A stretch of DNA of 64,000 bases from Massilia solisilvae (GTDB lineage Bacteria > Pseudomonadota > Gammaproteobacteria > Burkholderiales > Burkholderiaceae_D), in assembly GCF_024753215.1 (NCBI RefSeq), contig NZ_JANUGV010000004.1, positions 1 to 64,000 on the forward strand, given 5' to 3'. The first letter of the stretch is position 1. Each line of letters begins with the position of its first letter. Made by a program: the position numbers and the translations under genes. The notes below the pieces were generated by a model that worked only from the letters and a program-made list of their open reading frames with translations, ran no database searches and was not told the DNA's origin. This document shows positions 1-7,506 of this stretch, piece after piece.

Positions 1-120
1 AAACGCCCAATGAGGCACACCGGGCGTCAATAGAGCTTGATCCACGCGCAACGAAAAAGGCCGTCGCGCGTCAACCTATTTAAGGACGAGACACCGGAGC
101 GTCTGCACACCCTGCTTTAC

Positions 121-1050
121 TCAAATGCCCGGCGCTTGCGCCGGCAGCTGCACCATCAGGCGCGACGCTTCGCGAAATCGGCCAATTAGCCATTCGGTCG
201 CGGGGCCGGTCGCAAAATCCAGACGTCGGATCAGGGAGAACGGATAGACCAGCCGCTGACGATCGGCCAGCGCCAGCCGCACCAGCGTCCCGTTCGCCAA
301 ATCCGGTTCGATAATGTGCGCCGGCATCGAGCCCCACCCGAGCCCCGCGACCAGCAGCCGGTGCTTTGCATCGAGGTCGCCCAAGCGCCAGGTGCGCGTC
401 GAATAGACGTTGAAGTCGCGTCCCTCGGTCATCCGGCTGCGGTCCGACAGCACCAGTTGGGTGTGTTCGCGCAGGGCCGTGACAGGAATCTGTTCCTGGA
501 ACTGGGCGAGGGGATGAGAGGGCGCCGCCACCACTTCCAGATGAATCGCGCCGGCCGGGCCGGCATCGATCTGGTCCGGCCAGCTACCCTGCGGACCGGC
601 GATGCCGAAGCCGGATTCGCCGTCGAGCACCAGACTCAACACCCCTCCCAGCGCCTCCATCTTGAGCTTGAGCGCGGTCGTCGGAAATTCTTCGGCAAAT
701 GCCTGCAATACCGGCACCAGCGCAGCCGACGGATACATCACATCGACCGCCAGCGAGACCTCGCCTTCCAGCCCCTTGGCCAGGCCCTCCGCGCGTGCCG
801 CCAGTTCGCTGACCAGCAGGTCCACGCGGCGCGCATCGGCGAGCACGGCGCGGCCGGCTTCCGTCAGCACCGGGCGCCTGCGCCCACGCTCGAACAGCGC
901 AAAGCCGAACTGCGCTTCGAGGTTGCCGATGGTGTAGCTGATCACTGATTGGGCCCGGTCGAGCGCGTCCGCAGCCTTGGAAAAGCTGCCGTGTTCAACG
1001 ACAGCGAGAAAGACCCGCAACTGGTCAAGAGAGGGCGTTCGGTCGGCCAT
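121..1050 (-). CDS. LysR-family transcriptional regulator
   Basis: A 309-residue LysR-type regulator. The N-terminal winged helix-turn-helix covers about residues 5-64 (LDQLRVFLAVVEHGSFSKAA is the usual opening), followed by a substrate-binding domain to the C-terminus. The open frame continues 110 codons upstream, but the ATG at 1050 puts the HTH at the normal distance from the N-terminus, so I use it. It is divergent from the cytochrome b561-YceI genes with a 99-bp gap, the classic arrangement for a LysR protein that controls its neighbour. The effector cannot be read from the sequence. Confidence 0.9.
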   Translation of the reverse strand: MADRTPSLDQLRVFLAVVEHGSFSKAADALDRAQSVISYTIGNLEAQFGFALFERGRRRPVLTEAGRAVLADARRVDLLVSELAARAEGLAKGLEGEVSLAVDVMYPSAALVPVLQAFAEEFPTTALKLKMEALGGVLSLVLDGESGFGIAGPQGSWPDQIDAGPAGAIHLEVVAAPSHPLAQFQEQIPVTALREHTQLVLSDRSRMTEGRDFNVYSTRTWRLGDLDAKHRLLVAGLGWGSMPAHIIEPDLANGTLVRLALADRQRLVYPFSLIRRLDFATGPATEWLIGRFREASRLMVQLPAQAPGI

Positions 1051-1149
1051 GGTATCTAAAATTTGGATATTAACGATCCATTTTAAGCGATTGTTTGCAT
1101 GGGAGCTGCGCCATATCATGATGAACATCATGTTTATGCACCGAAAGCA
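1051..1149. promoter_or_regulatory. Divergent promoter region, LysR gene / cytochrome b561
   Basis: This 99-bp intergenic region is more AT-rich than its surroundings and must hold both promoters. A perfect dyad CATGAT-N4-ATCATG lies at 1117-1132, 18 bp before the b561 start codon, and is a candidate operator. Which protein binds it is inference. Confidence 0.4.
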
Positions 1150-1710
1150 ATGAAGCATTCCATCCCGACCCATACCACCGCCAAATACACGAACACCGCA
1201 ATGGCACTGCACTGGGCCGTCGCCGCGCTGATGGTGTGGGGCTTTGCGCTTGGCTGGATCATGACCGAAATCCACGGCATTACGCCAACCAAGCTGCGCT
1301 ACTTCTCGTGGCACAAATGGATTGGCGTGACGGTACTCGTCCTGGCACTGGCGCGCCTGCTGTGGCGGGTAACGCACCAACCGCCCGATTTACCCGACGG
1401 AATGCATGGTTGGGAAAAGCTGGCGGCCCATGCCGGCCATGCGCTGCTCTACGTGCTGATGCTGGCGATACCCGTCAGCGGCTATTTCTACACGTCGGCA
1501 GCCGGGGTGCCGGTCGTTTATCTCGGCGTCGTCCCGCTGCCTACCATCATCGATGCCGATCCCGCACTCGCTAAGTTGCTCAAGACAATCCACATCTGGC
1601 TGAACTATGGCTTGCTGGGCGCGGTGGCGGGGCACCTGCTGGCAGTCGTCAAACACCAACTATTCGATCGCCAACGCCTGCTGCAGCGGATGCTGCCGTT
1701 CGGCCGGTAA
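1150..1710 (+). CDS. Cytochrome b561 family protein (YceJ-like)
   Basis: A 186-residue integral membrane di-heme cytochrome of the bacterial b561 family, which moves electrons between the quinone pool and periplasmic partners. Four hydrophobic helices can be drawn. Histidines that could serve as heme ligands lie in the first helix (near H21), before the second (SWHKW), in the third (HAGHALL) and in the fourth (HIWLNYG, GHLL). The ATG at 1150 is preferred over one 17 codons upstream because the first helix then sits at the usual place. It is followed by two YceI-type genes, like the yceJ-yceI pairing of enterobacteria, and probably shares their transcript. Confidence 0.88.
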   Translation: MKHSIPTHTTAKYTNTAMALHWAVAALMVWGFALGWIMTEIHGITPTKLRYFSWHKWIGVTVLVLALARLLWRVTHQPPDLPDGMHGWEKLAAHAGHALLYVLMLAIPVSGYFYTSAAGVPVVYLGVVPLPTIIDADPALAKLLKTIHIWLNYGLLGAVAGHLLAVVKHQLFDRQRLLQRMLPFGR

Positions 1711-1736
1711 CGATACAAATTTTCAGGAGGCCCATC

Positions 1737-2309
1737 ATGTTCCACCAATCCAAAGTCCGCATGCTTGCGCTGCTTGCCGGCGTGTCGCTCGGCGCCAGCG
1801 CGCTCGGCACGGTCGCCTAGGCAGCTGTCGATGCCCAGAAGAGCAGCCTGACTGCGACCTTCAAGCAGATGAACGTCCCGGTCGATGGCAAATTCAAGAC
1901 AGTCACGGCCAAGCTCCAGTTCGATCCGGCCAACCTGGCCAAGTCGAAGGCGCAGATCGATGTCGATGTCGCCAGCTTCGATCTTGGCAACGCAGAGTAC
2001 AACCACGAAGTGACCGGCAAGGACTGGTTCGACGCAAAGAGCTTCCCGCGCGCGAGCTTTGTTTCCAGCTCCATCAAGCCGGGCGCCAATGGCCGTTACG
2101 ACGTCACGGGAACGCTGACGATCCGCGGCAAAGCAAAGAGCGTGGTCGTCCCCATGCAGTACCGCAAGGACGGCGCGGCCCAGGTGTTTGACGGCGTGCT
2201 GCCGATCAGGCGCCTTGACTATGGCGTCGGGCAGGGCGACTGGGGCGATACCGCCATCGTCGCCAACGACGTCCAGCTGAAATTCCACATTGTTTATACC
2301 GGCCAATAA
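1737..2309 (+). pseudogene. YceI family periplasmic protein, interrupted by an in-frame amber codon
   Basis: Starting at ATG 1737, after an AGGAGG ribosome site, the frame encodes a signal peptide (LALLAGVSLGASALGTVA). It then meets TAG at 1818-1820 (codon 28), directly before AAVDAQKS. The rest of the frame is an intact YceI domain to TAA at 2309: lipid-binding beta-barrel pieces such as DWFDAKSFPRASF and [12 protein letters not shown]. Apart from the TAG nothing is damaged; a single base change (for example from CAG) explains it. Downstream ATGs such as 1869 would make a protein without a signal peptide. It could be a recent pseudogene, a sequencing error or a case of stop suppression. A second complete YceI follows 26 bp later. 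Confidence 0.75.
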
Positions 2310-2335
2310 GGCTGATTTCACCTCAGGAGTATATT

Positions 2336-2926
2336 TTGAAGAAGCATTCTCTCGTCGCCGCCCTGTTCGCCGCTCTCTCGGTCACTTTCGCTGGTTCGGC
2401 CATGGCCGCCGCGACCACCTACAATCTGGACCCGACCCATACCTATCCGAGCTTTGCGGCCGACCACTTTGGCGGAATCTCGACCTGGCGCGGCAAGTTC
2501 ACCAAGAGCAGCGGCACCGTCACGCTGGACCGCGCCGCCAAGACCGGCACTGTGGATGTGACGATCGACGTGGGCTCGGTTGATACGGGCAACGTCCCGC
2601 TGGACAAGCACCTGAAAACCGCCGAATTTTTCGATGTCGCCAAATTCCCGACCGCCCACTTCAAGGGCAGCGATATCCGTTTTGAAGGCGACACCCCGGT
2701 TGCCGTCAGCGGTGAATTCACCTTCCACGGCGTCACCAAACCCCTGACCCTGAAGCTCGAATCGTTCAAGTGCTTCGTCAACCCGATGATCAAGCGCGAG
2801 GTGTGCGGCGCCGAAGCCAGCGCGCAGTTCGACCGTGCTGATTTCGGCGTGAGCTATGGCGCCAGCTACGGCTTCAAGACCCTCACCCAGCTGCATATCC
2901 AGGTCGAGGGCATCAAGGCCGATTAA
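2336..2926 (+). CDS. YceI family periplasmic lipid-binding protein
   Basis: A 196-residue exported protein. The signal peptide ends near [11 protein letters not shown], and the rest is a YceI/TTHA0802-type lipocalin-like barrel that binds isoprenoid lipids in characterised members. Typical family features are the opening [19 protein letters not shown] and the [14 protein letters not shown] stretch. The start codon is TTG at 2336, supported by AGGAG at 2325-2329 with a 6-nt spacer; no ATG gives a full signal peptide. Two cysteines (near KCFVNPM and EVCGAEA) may form a disulfide. It lies last in the b561-YceI-YceI unit and converges on the regulator at 2942. Confidence 0.9.
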   Translation: MKKHSLVAALFAALSVTFAGSAMAAATTYNLDPTHTYPSFAADHFGGISTWRGKFTKSSGTVTLDRAAKTGTVDVTIDVGSVDTGNVPLDKHLKTAEFFDVAKFPTAHFKGSDIRFEGDTPVAVSGEFTFHGVTKPLTLKLESFKCFVNPMIKREVCGAEASAQFDRADFGVSYGASYGFKTLTQLHIQVEGIKAD

Positions 2927-2941
2927 GCGGCCAGCGCCCGG

Positions 2942-3691
2942 TCAGGCGGCGAGGGAAGCCGGGGCCGGGCGCGCTTGTCGCAGCGAATACCCTTGCCGGT
3001 ACAGCGTGACGAGCGTCAGCCGGAAATTGCTCAGCTCCTCGAGCTTGAGCCTGAGCTGGTAGATCGCCACGCGAATATTATTCATCGCGCTGGATTTGCC
3101 GGACTCGTTAAAGAACGCCACCAGCTCGGCCAATGAGATTACCCGGCTTGACCTGGTCAGGAAGAATTCAGCGAGCGCCACTTCGGTTGGACTGAGCCGC
3201 ACCGAACGGCCGTTCAGCGAAATGGCCCGGCGCTCGCGCTCCAGGGTGATCTCGCCACAAGGGAGCCGGTGCACACTGCGTTGGCAGCCGGTTGCCAGCG
3301 CCAATAGCCGGAACGCCAATTCCGCCGGGCTGAAATCGGGGAACAGCCAGTCCGCCACGCCCCGACTATGCTGTGCCATCGATTGCAGATTTGCTTCGCT
3401 GGACGCGATCCCAATAACCGGCACGGTGAGGCCGGCTTTCTTGCGCAGGTGCGACAGGCGGGCGAGCAGGGCGCTGTCGCCGCCGTCGACCACGATGATC
3501 GTCAGCCCGTCTGGCGCGATCGCGAGATCCTTTTCGCTGGCAACAGCCTCGATATATGTCACGGAAGGCACGATCCCGGCGCGCCCCAGCAGTTCCGTGC
3601 CACGATGCAGCCGACGCGGCCCCTCGCCAAATGCTGCCTTCACCTTCTCGAAGGTCGAATGACTACCGATGATGTTAATGGCGAGATTCAT
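2942..3691 (-). CDS. OmpR/PhoB-type winged-helix regulator with degenerate receiver-like N-terminus
   Basis: 249 residues. The C-terminal half (about 145-240) is a Trans_reg_C winged helix (VRLSPTEVALAEFFLTRSS ... NNIRVAIYQLRLKLEEL). The first 120 residues have receiver-like spacing (IIVVDGGDS around residue 70), but the acidic pair expected near residue 10 is absent, so ordinary phosphorylation is doubtful. No sensor kinase is adjacent. The start at 3691 has no obvious Shine-Dalgarno. Its promoter lies in a long inverted repeat just upstream, which suggests autoregulation. Function unknown beyond DNA binding. Confidence 0.75.
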   Translation of the reverse strand: MNLAINIIGSHSTFEKVKAAFGEGPRRLHRGTELLGRAGIVPSVTYIEAVASEKDLAIAPDGLTIIVVDGGDSALLARLSHLRKKAGLTVPVIGIASSEANLQSMAQHSRGVADWLFPDFSPAELAFRLLALATGCQRSVHRLPCGEITLERERRAISLNGRSVRLSPTEVALAEFFLTRSSRVISLAELVAFFNESGKSSAMNNIRVAIYQLRLKLEELSNFRLTLVTLYRQGYSLRQARPAPASLAA

Positions 3692-3701
3692 TGCGCTGAG
3701 T

Positions 3702-3770
3702 TAAAGCAAGAATGGTTGCGTTAGTCGCAGTATAACACGGAAAAATACTAATGCAACCATGCTTGCGTTA
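3702..3770 (-). promoter_or_regulatory. Promoter flanked by a long imperfect inverted repeat
   Basis: Arms at 3702-3725 and 3747-3770 are inverted copies of each other, matching at 21 of 24 positions by hand alignment, around a 21-bp centre. Read leftward, the element holds a -35-like TTGCAT (3756-3751), 16 bp, and a -10 TATACT (3734-3729), pointing at the regulator that starts at 3691. The right arm overlaps the stop codon of the acetyltransferase gene, so the same dyad may also end that transcript. Confidence 0.55.
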
Positions 3771-4235
3771 AGGCTCGGAGCCGGCATCCCCGACATCCCA
3801 GGTACACAGTCCCTTGGTATGCAGGCTTGCGCCAAGGCGCTGATAGAAACGGATCGCCCCTTCGTTGTCGCTCTCCACGCCCCAGCGTATCCGCGTATGG
3901 CCGGCGGCGAGCGCGACCTCCCTTGCACGCGCCATCAATGCTTCCCCAATCTTCCTGCCGCGATATCTGGCGGTGACAAAAACGTCATCGATCATCATGA
4001 AGTGCGCGCCCAGCCAAATGGAGTAATTCACGGTGTAGGAGACGTAACCGGCAGGCTCGCCATCGAATAGAGCGAGCAGGACGCCAAATTGCGGGGCCTT
4101 GCCGAAACCAGCGCGCCTGAGCTCGGAAGGGGTGGTATGAACGTGCTGCAAAGCGTTGTGGTGCTCGGCTTCTTCGAGCATCAGGCTGTAGAAGACCTCA
4201 ACGTCCTGTTCGGTCGCGGGGCGGATTTCGATCAT
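3768..4235 (-). CDS. GNAT family N-acetyltransferase
   Basis: A 155-residue single-domain GNAT enzyme that would transfer an acetyl group from acetyl-CoA to an unknown amine. It starts IEIRPATEQDVEVFYSL. The acetyl-CoA-binding motif A is VFVTARYRGRKIGEALM, followed by the motif B-like RFYQRLGA. The ATG at 4235 is chosen because GAGAGGAAG lies just upstream; the frame stays open 9 codons further. It is divergent from the TetR gene and sits upstream of the orphan regulator at 2942 on the same strand. The substrate cannot be inferred. Confidence 0.85.
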   Translation of the reverse strand: MIEIRPATEQDVEVFYSLMLEEAEHHNALQHVHTTPSELRRAGFGKAPQFGVLLALFDGEPAGYVSYTVNYSIWLGAHFMMIDDVFVTARYRGRKIGEALMARAREVALAAGHTRIRWGVESDNEGAIRFYQRLGASLHTKGLCTWDVGDAGSEP

Positions 4236-4318
4236 GCTTCCTCTCAAAATGAAGACAAACAAAAAACAGAATGGTGATGGCTGTGTACATCAGCAAGCGC
4301 AGCCCGAATTGCGTTAAG

Positions 4319-4951
4319 ATGCCCGGACGCGTGAAATCGACGGATGAACGAATGGAACCGAGCACAAAACAAAAGCGGACCGGCGGCAGGAGTGCGCGGG
4401 TGCGCGAGACGGTGATCGCGGCAGCACTTGAAGAGCTTGCGAACAAAGGCTACGACGGCTTCAGCATCGCCAACGTGGCGAAGGCTGCGGCGGTGCACGA
4501 AACGTCGATTTACCGGCGCTGGGGAACGCGCGATGCGCTGATCATCGATGTGCTGGACGCAGCGCACATGGCGCCGATCCCGGATCTGGGAAGCCTGCAT
4601 GCGGACCTTTGCCAGCTGATGATCAACTCGCGCGATCTGATGTGCTCCCCGCTTGGCCGCAGCCTGCTGCAGCTGGCTGCATCTGTCCAGCCCGAAGGCG
4701 CGTTTTATCCGGTAATGAAGCAATTCTGGCAGCGCCGCATTCCGGCGCTCGAGGGCATCTTCGCGCGTGCCGTGGCACGGGGGGAATGGAATGCGCAGGT
4801 TCCGTTCCGCATGCGGCTCGATTCGCTCCTGGGCGCGGTGACATGGCGGGTGAGCGTGACCCACGATGGGGTGACGGACGAGTACATCGAAGACCTGGTG
4901 TCGTTCCACTGTATCGGCGCTCTTGCGGGAGCAAACAAGGAAAATGGATAA
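4319..4951 (+). CDS. TetR/AcrR family transcriptional regulator
   Basis: 210 residues if started at ATG 4319; ATG 4352 (METEP-like start, MEPSTKQK) is equally plausible, and neither has a strong ribosome site. The TetR HTH is clear: VRETVIAAALEELANKGYDG, then FSIANVAKAAAVHETSIYRRW. The C-terminal all-helical domain would bind an unknown ligand. It is divergent from the acetyltransferase, and a hairpin follows its stop codon. It is one candidate for the protein that binds the ATTAGC dyads found about 110 bp downstream, but nothing here proves it. Confidence 0.85.
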   Translation: MPGRVKSTDERMEPSTKQKRTGGRSARVRETVIAAALEELANKGYDGFSIANVAKAAAVHETSIYRRWGTRDALIIDVLDAAHMAPIPDLGSLHADLCQLMINSRDLMCSPLGRSLLQLAASVQPEGAFYPVMKQFWQRRIPALEGIFARAVARGEWNAQVPFRMRLDSLLGAVTWRVSVTHDGVTDEYIEDLVSFHCIGALAGANKENG

Positions 4952-4966
4952 GTCGCGTGAAAAGAA

Positions 4967-4987
4967 GCCCCACGGCGGCCGTGGGGC
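4967..4987 (+). terminator. Hairpin after the TetR gene
   Basis: A perfect stem GCCCCACGGC / GCCGTGGGGC starts 16 bp after the TetR stop. There is no U-run on the plus-strand side; the minus-strand side has a T-rich stretch. It is a probable terminator or transcript-stabilising hairpin. Confidence 0.5.
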
Positions 4988-5063
4988 AAAGCTGTGCGGG
5001 AGAGTCATCTGCAGGAGATAACGGTGCACATCATAGTTCGGCATTGGCTGCCCGCCGATGAAC

Positions 5064-5105
5064 ATTAGCATGGGCTAATCAGACAAAAAATTAGCGGCCG
5101 CTAAA
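5064..5105 (+). promoter_or_regulatory. Tandem ATTAGC-N4-GCTAAT dyads upstream of the 5172 gene
   Basis: Two dyads lie 26 bp centre to centre: ATTAGC-ATGG-GCTAAT at 5064-5079 and ATTAGC-GGCC-GCTAAA at 5090-5105 (its core TTAGCGGCCGCTAA is a perfect palindrome). The proximal dyad is centred about 74 bp before the ATG at 5172. A -10-like TAGAAT at 5134-5139 lies between. The same dyad recurs at 7231-7246. The 26-bp spacing places both on nearly the same face of the helix. Confidence 0.5.
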
Positions 5106-5171
5106 CATGGATTTCTCCCAGTGACGATCGCCATAGAATTGCCCGTTCGAGCAACGAACTGAGGAAGGGGC

Positions 5172-5564
5172 ATGGAAATACTGGTCGGTGTTATCTTGGG
5201 CTTGATGGCGGTGGGGAGTGCGCGGCTGGTTGGCTTTGACCGGGAGCGCAGCTTCTTTCCTGTGGTGCTGATCGTGATTGCGACCTATTACCTGCTGTTT
5301 GCAGCGATGGGCAAGCAGCCGGGATCCCTGCAGAGCGAAGCCATGGCCGCGGTCGTGTTTGCCGCTATTGCGATGGCAGGGTACAAGCGCAGCTTGTGGC
5401 TGGTGCCCTTGGGACTGGCGGCGCACGCCGTTTTCGATCTCGTCCACGGCGAACTGATCGTCAATCCAGGCGTGCCGGATTTCTGGCCGACGTTTTGTCT
5501 TGGATTCGATCTGGTCGCCGCGGCCTATCTTGCCGCTCTGTTGTGGCGAAAGGAACTTACTTAG
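5172..5564 (+). CDS. Small integral membrane protein of unknown function
   Basis: A 130-residue hydrophobic protein with about four predicted helices: residues 1-20, 26-45, 57-75 and 100-125, with a glycine/alanine-rich content. The start ATG has GAGGAAGGGG immediately upstream. I do not recognise a family with certainty; a histidine (AAHAVFDLVHGE) lies in the loop before the last helix. The nitrilase-family gene starts 13 bp after its stop codon, so the two are probably co-transcribed and possibly co-regulated by the dyads at 5064-5105. Confidence 0.75.
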   Translation: MEILVGVILGLMAVGSARLVGFDRERSFFPVVLIVIATYYLLFAAMGKQPGSLQSEAMAAVVFAAIAMAGYKRSLWLVPLGLAAHAVFDLVHGELIVNPGVPDFWPTFCLGFDLVAAAYLAALLWRKELT

Positions 5565-5577
5565 TGAAAGCCTTAGC

Positions 5578-6357
5578 GTGAACCCGGAATATTCAACCAA
5601 ACTGCCGGTGCTTGCTGCGGCCCAGTGTGCCGTACGGGATGGCGACATCGCGTGCAATGTTCAGCGACACCTCTGCTTCATGGAAGCCGCGCGCAGCCAT
5701 GACGTCCAATTGCTCGTTTTTCCAGAGCTGTCGCTGACGGGCTACGTTCCACCGCAACCCAGCGAACTTGAACAAGACCTGGATACGCCTTTGATTGCGC
5801 CACTGCGCAGCTACGCGCGCGAGGCGAGGATGACAACCGTGATCGGTCTGCCTCTACGATCGGGTTCCCATGACAAGCCGTTGATCGCAGCCTTTGTGCT
5901 GCATGCGGATGGGGCCTTATCCGTGTACACAAAAGTTCATCTCCATTCAGGTGAAGAGCTGCATTTCGCGCCGGGGAACGGTGGTGATCTGCTCGAACTT
6001 TGCGACACGCGGCTGGCGTTGTCGGTATGTGCCGATTTCAGCCAGCCCTCGCATGCGGCGGCGGCCGCCCGTGCGGGCGCGCAGGTGTACTTGTCCAGTG
6101 TCCTGATCAGCGAACGGGGCTATCCCGCCGACAGCGCCACCTTGCAGGGGTACAGCAAGACCCACGAAATGGCCGTGCTGATGGCAAATCATGGTGGACC
6201 GACCGGCGGGTGGACTTCGGCCGGGCGCAGCGCTTTTTGGGACCGGAGCGGTCAGATGATTGCGAGCACCGCAGGCCCTGGCAATCAGCTGATGATTGTC
6301 TCTGGTAGCCACGGGAAATGGACTGGATTTTCAACCGCCGTGGCCATTTCGGAGTAG
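5578..6357 (+). CDS. Carbon-nitrogen hydrolase (nitrilase superfamily amidase)
   Basis: A 259-residue enzyme predicted to cleave a carbon-nitrogen bond (amide or nitrile type). The catalytic Glu-Lys-Cys triad is visible: E50 in FPELSLTGY, K119 in YTKVHLHSGEE and C151 in SVCADFS. The usual glutamate-rich loop follows the lysine. The frame is open upstream through the preceding gene, but GTG 5578 is the first start after that gene stops and gives the normal N-terminus. It is cytosolic (no signal peptide). Substrate unknown; pairing with a membrane protein may point to uptake or export of the substrate, which is inference. Confidence 0.85.
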   Translation: MNPEYSTKLPVLAAAQCAVRDGDIACNVQRHLCFMEAARSHDVQLLVFPELSLTGYVPPQPSELEQDLDTPLIAPLRSYAREARMTTVIGLPLRSGSHDKPLIAAFVLHADGALSVYTKVHLHSGEELHFAPGNGGDLLELCDTRLALSVCADFSQPSHAAAAARAGAQVYLSSVLISERGYPADSATLQGYSKTHEMAVLMANHGGPTGGWTSAGRSAFWDRSGQMIASTAGPGNQLMIVSGSHGKWTGFSTAVAISE

Positions 6358-6363
6358 CCAGCA

Positions 6364-6603
6364 TCACTTGCGCGGCAGGTAAAAGCGTGCGAGGTCCTCC
6401 AGCGAGACCCCGTACGCATGCGCCACTCCAACGACCGTCCTGAACTGCGGATTTGCCACTTTTCCCGCTTCGATGCGGGACAGCACCGGCAGGTTCAGCC
6501 AGGCCTCGGCGTGGCCGAATCGTTCGGTGTGTACGCGCAGGACATCCGACAAGATCATCCCGCGCTTGAGCCGAACCTGGACAAGATACTCGTGCATCTG
6601 CAC
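6364..6603 (-). CDS. Small XRE-type helix-turn-helix protein
   Basis: A 79-residue protein that is almost entirely a lambda-repressor-like HTH domain: RRLKRG-type start, LNLPVLSRIEAGKVANPQFRTV-like recognition region, then AHAYGVSLEDLARFY. GTG at 6603 is used because GAGGA (6611-6615) lies 7 nt upstream; the ATG two codons later is 13 nt away. The ribosome site overlaps the end of the outer-membrane gene at 6614, so the two are probably translated from one message. It converges on the nitrilase gene. Confidence 0.75.
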   Translation of the reverse strand: MQMHEYLVQVRLKRGMILSDVLRVHTERFGHAEAWLNLPVLSRIEAGKVANPQFRTVVGVAHAYGVSLEDLARFYLPRK

Positions 6604-6613
6604 TGGCAGTTCC

Positions 6614-7165
6614 TCAGAACTTGTAGCGCAGGCCGACGGAGAGATTGTCGAGTTTCAGCGTACCTTCATCGGCGTTGATGGCTTTGCCGTAGTATTCATA
6701 CTCGGCGAACACGGCGATTTTCTCGTCCAGGGAATAGCTGACGCCAAATCCAAGCATCGGGGTCACGCGACGGGTATCGAACACTTCGACCTTGGTGCCT
6801 TGCGTGGCCCGGCCGGTGGTGCCGGGGCGGGCGATGCCCAGCTTCGCGTAACCGGAAAAATCCTTCGAAATGGCCATGCGCCCGGTCACCGCGGCGTAGA
6901 AGGTTTTCGGTTCCACCGAGACCGTGGTATCGCCACCGGAAATCGAGGCCTTGCCAAAGTAGGTGTAGCCGGCTTCCATGCCAAAACCGTTGGCGAATTC
7001 GTAGCCCGCGAAGAGCTTCGCGCTCGTCGAACTCATCGAAAGATCAATCGTTTCCGCATTCATTTTTTGTTGGGCCCGGCCGACGCTGGCTCCGACGTAG
7101 GGCTCGCCCGCCAGGGCAGGAGCGATGGACGACCCGATCAACAACATCACTACTAGCTTCTTCAT
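6614..7165 (-). CDS. Outer membrane beta-barrel protein (OmpA/OmpW-like fold)
   Basis: 183 residues with a signal peptide (KKLVVMLLIGSSIAPALAGE). The rest is a small eight-strand-type barrel: alternating strands such as AKLFAGYEFANGFGMEAGYTY, FYAAVTGRMAIS and IAVFAEYEYYGKA, ending LSVGLRYKF with the terminal aromatic residue typical of BAM substrates. The ATG at 7165 has AAGGA upstream. It is followed 10 bp later by the small HTH gene. A dyad like the one before the 5172 gene lies 66 bp upstream of the start codon, suggesting a shared regulator. Confidence 0.85.
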   Translation of the reverse strand: MKKLVVMLLIGSSIAPALAGEPYVGASVGRAQQKMNAETIDLSMSSTSAKLFAGYEFANGFGMEAGYTYFGKASISGGDTTVSVEPKTFYAAVTGRMAISKDFSGYAKLGIARPGTTGRATQGTKVEVFDTRRVTPMLGFGVSYSLDEKIAVFAEYEYYGKAINADEGTLKLDNLSVGLRYKF

Positions 7166-7230
7166 GTGGCAGTTCCTTGAGTTTGTGAGGGACTGAACAA
7201 TATCCAAACTCCGGCTGGGCGAGAAACATC

Positions 7231-7246
7231 ATTAGCGCAAGCTAAT
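7231..7246 (-). promoter_or_regulatory. ATTAGC-N4-GCTAAT dyad upstream of the outer membrane gene
   Basis: Perfect dyad ATTAGC-GCAA-GCTAAT, centred about 74 bp before the start codon at 7165. The proximal dyad of the pair at 5064-5105 has the same distance to its own gene. Likely binding site of one regulator acting on both units. Confidence 0.5.
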
Positions 7247-7506
7247 CTGTGTGCCGATTGGCGGTCTGTTGCCGCGCGCGTTGTGTGTGCGTCAACTGAA
7301 CAATTTGTGCAGTCTTTTTCTTATTCGCAATAACTTTGTTTCGATGAATAAATTTTCCCAAAATCAGCTTTCAATCCCATCAGCAAAAAGCCAACTCATC
7401 GAATCGAATTTCGCTACCGATAATTACAAGCGCGGCATATAATTTTCTCGACGGCCTCGTCAATTCGAAGCCGCATTTCTGTTCCGAAATAATCTCGTCG
7501 GTTTTT
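7247..7506 (+). promoter_or_regulatory. AT-rich leader and promoter region of the NarL-type kinase
   Basis: About 260 bp of distinctly AT-richer sequence with no convincing gene. A perfect -10 hexamer TATAAT lies at 7438-7443; the -35 position (TACCGA, 7415-7420) is poor, so activation may be needed. No Shine-Dalgarno is visible before the kinase ATG at 7507. Confidence 0.4.

Noticed and set aside
1..120. A partial gene at the left edge
   Set aside because: No frame there reads like a protein and the LysR gene ends at 121; only a weak hairpin (ACGCCC ... GGGCGT, 3-27) is visible.
7251..7442. A 63-codon plus-strand frame in the AT-rich leader before the NarL-type kinase
   Set aside because: No ribosome site, no family character, and it overlaps the region where a promoter is expected.
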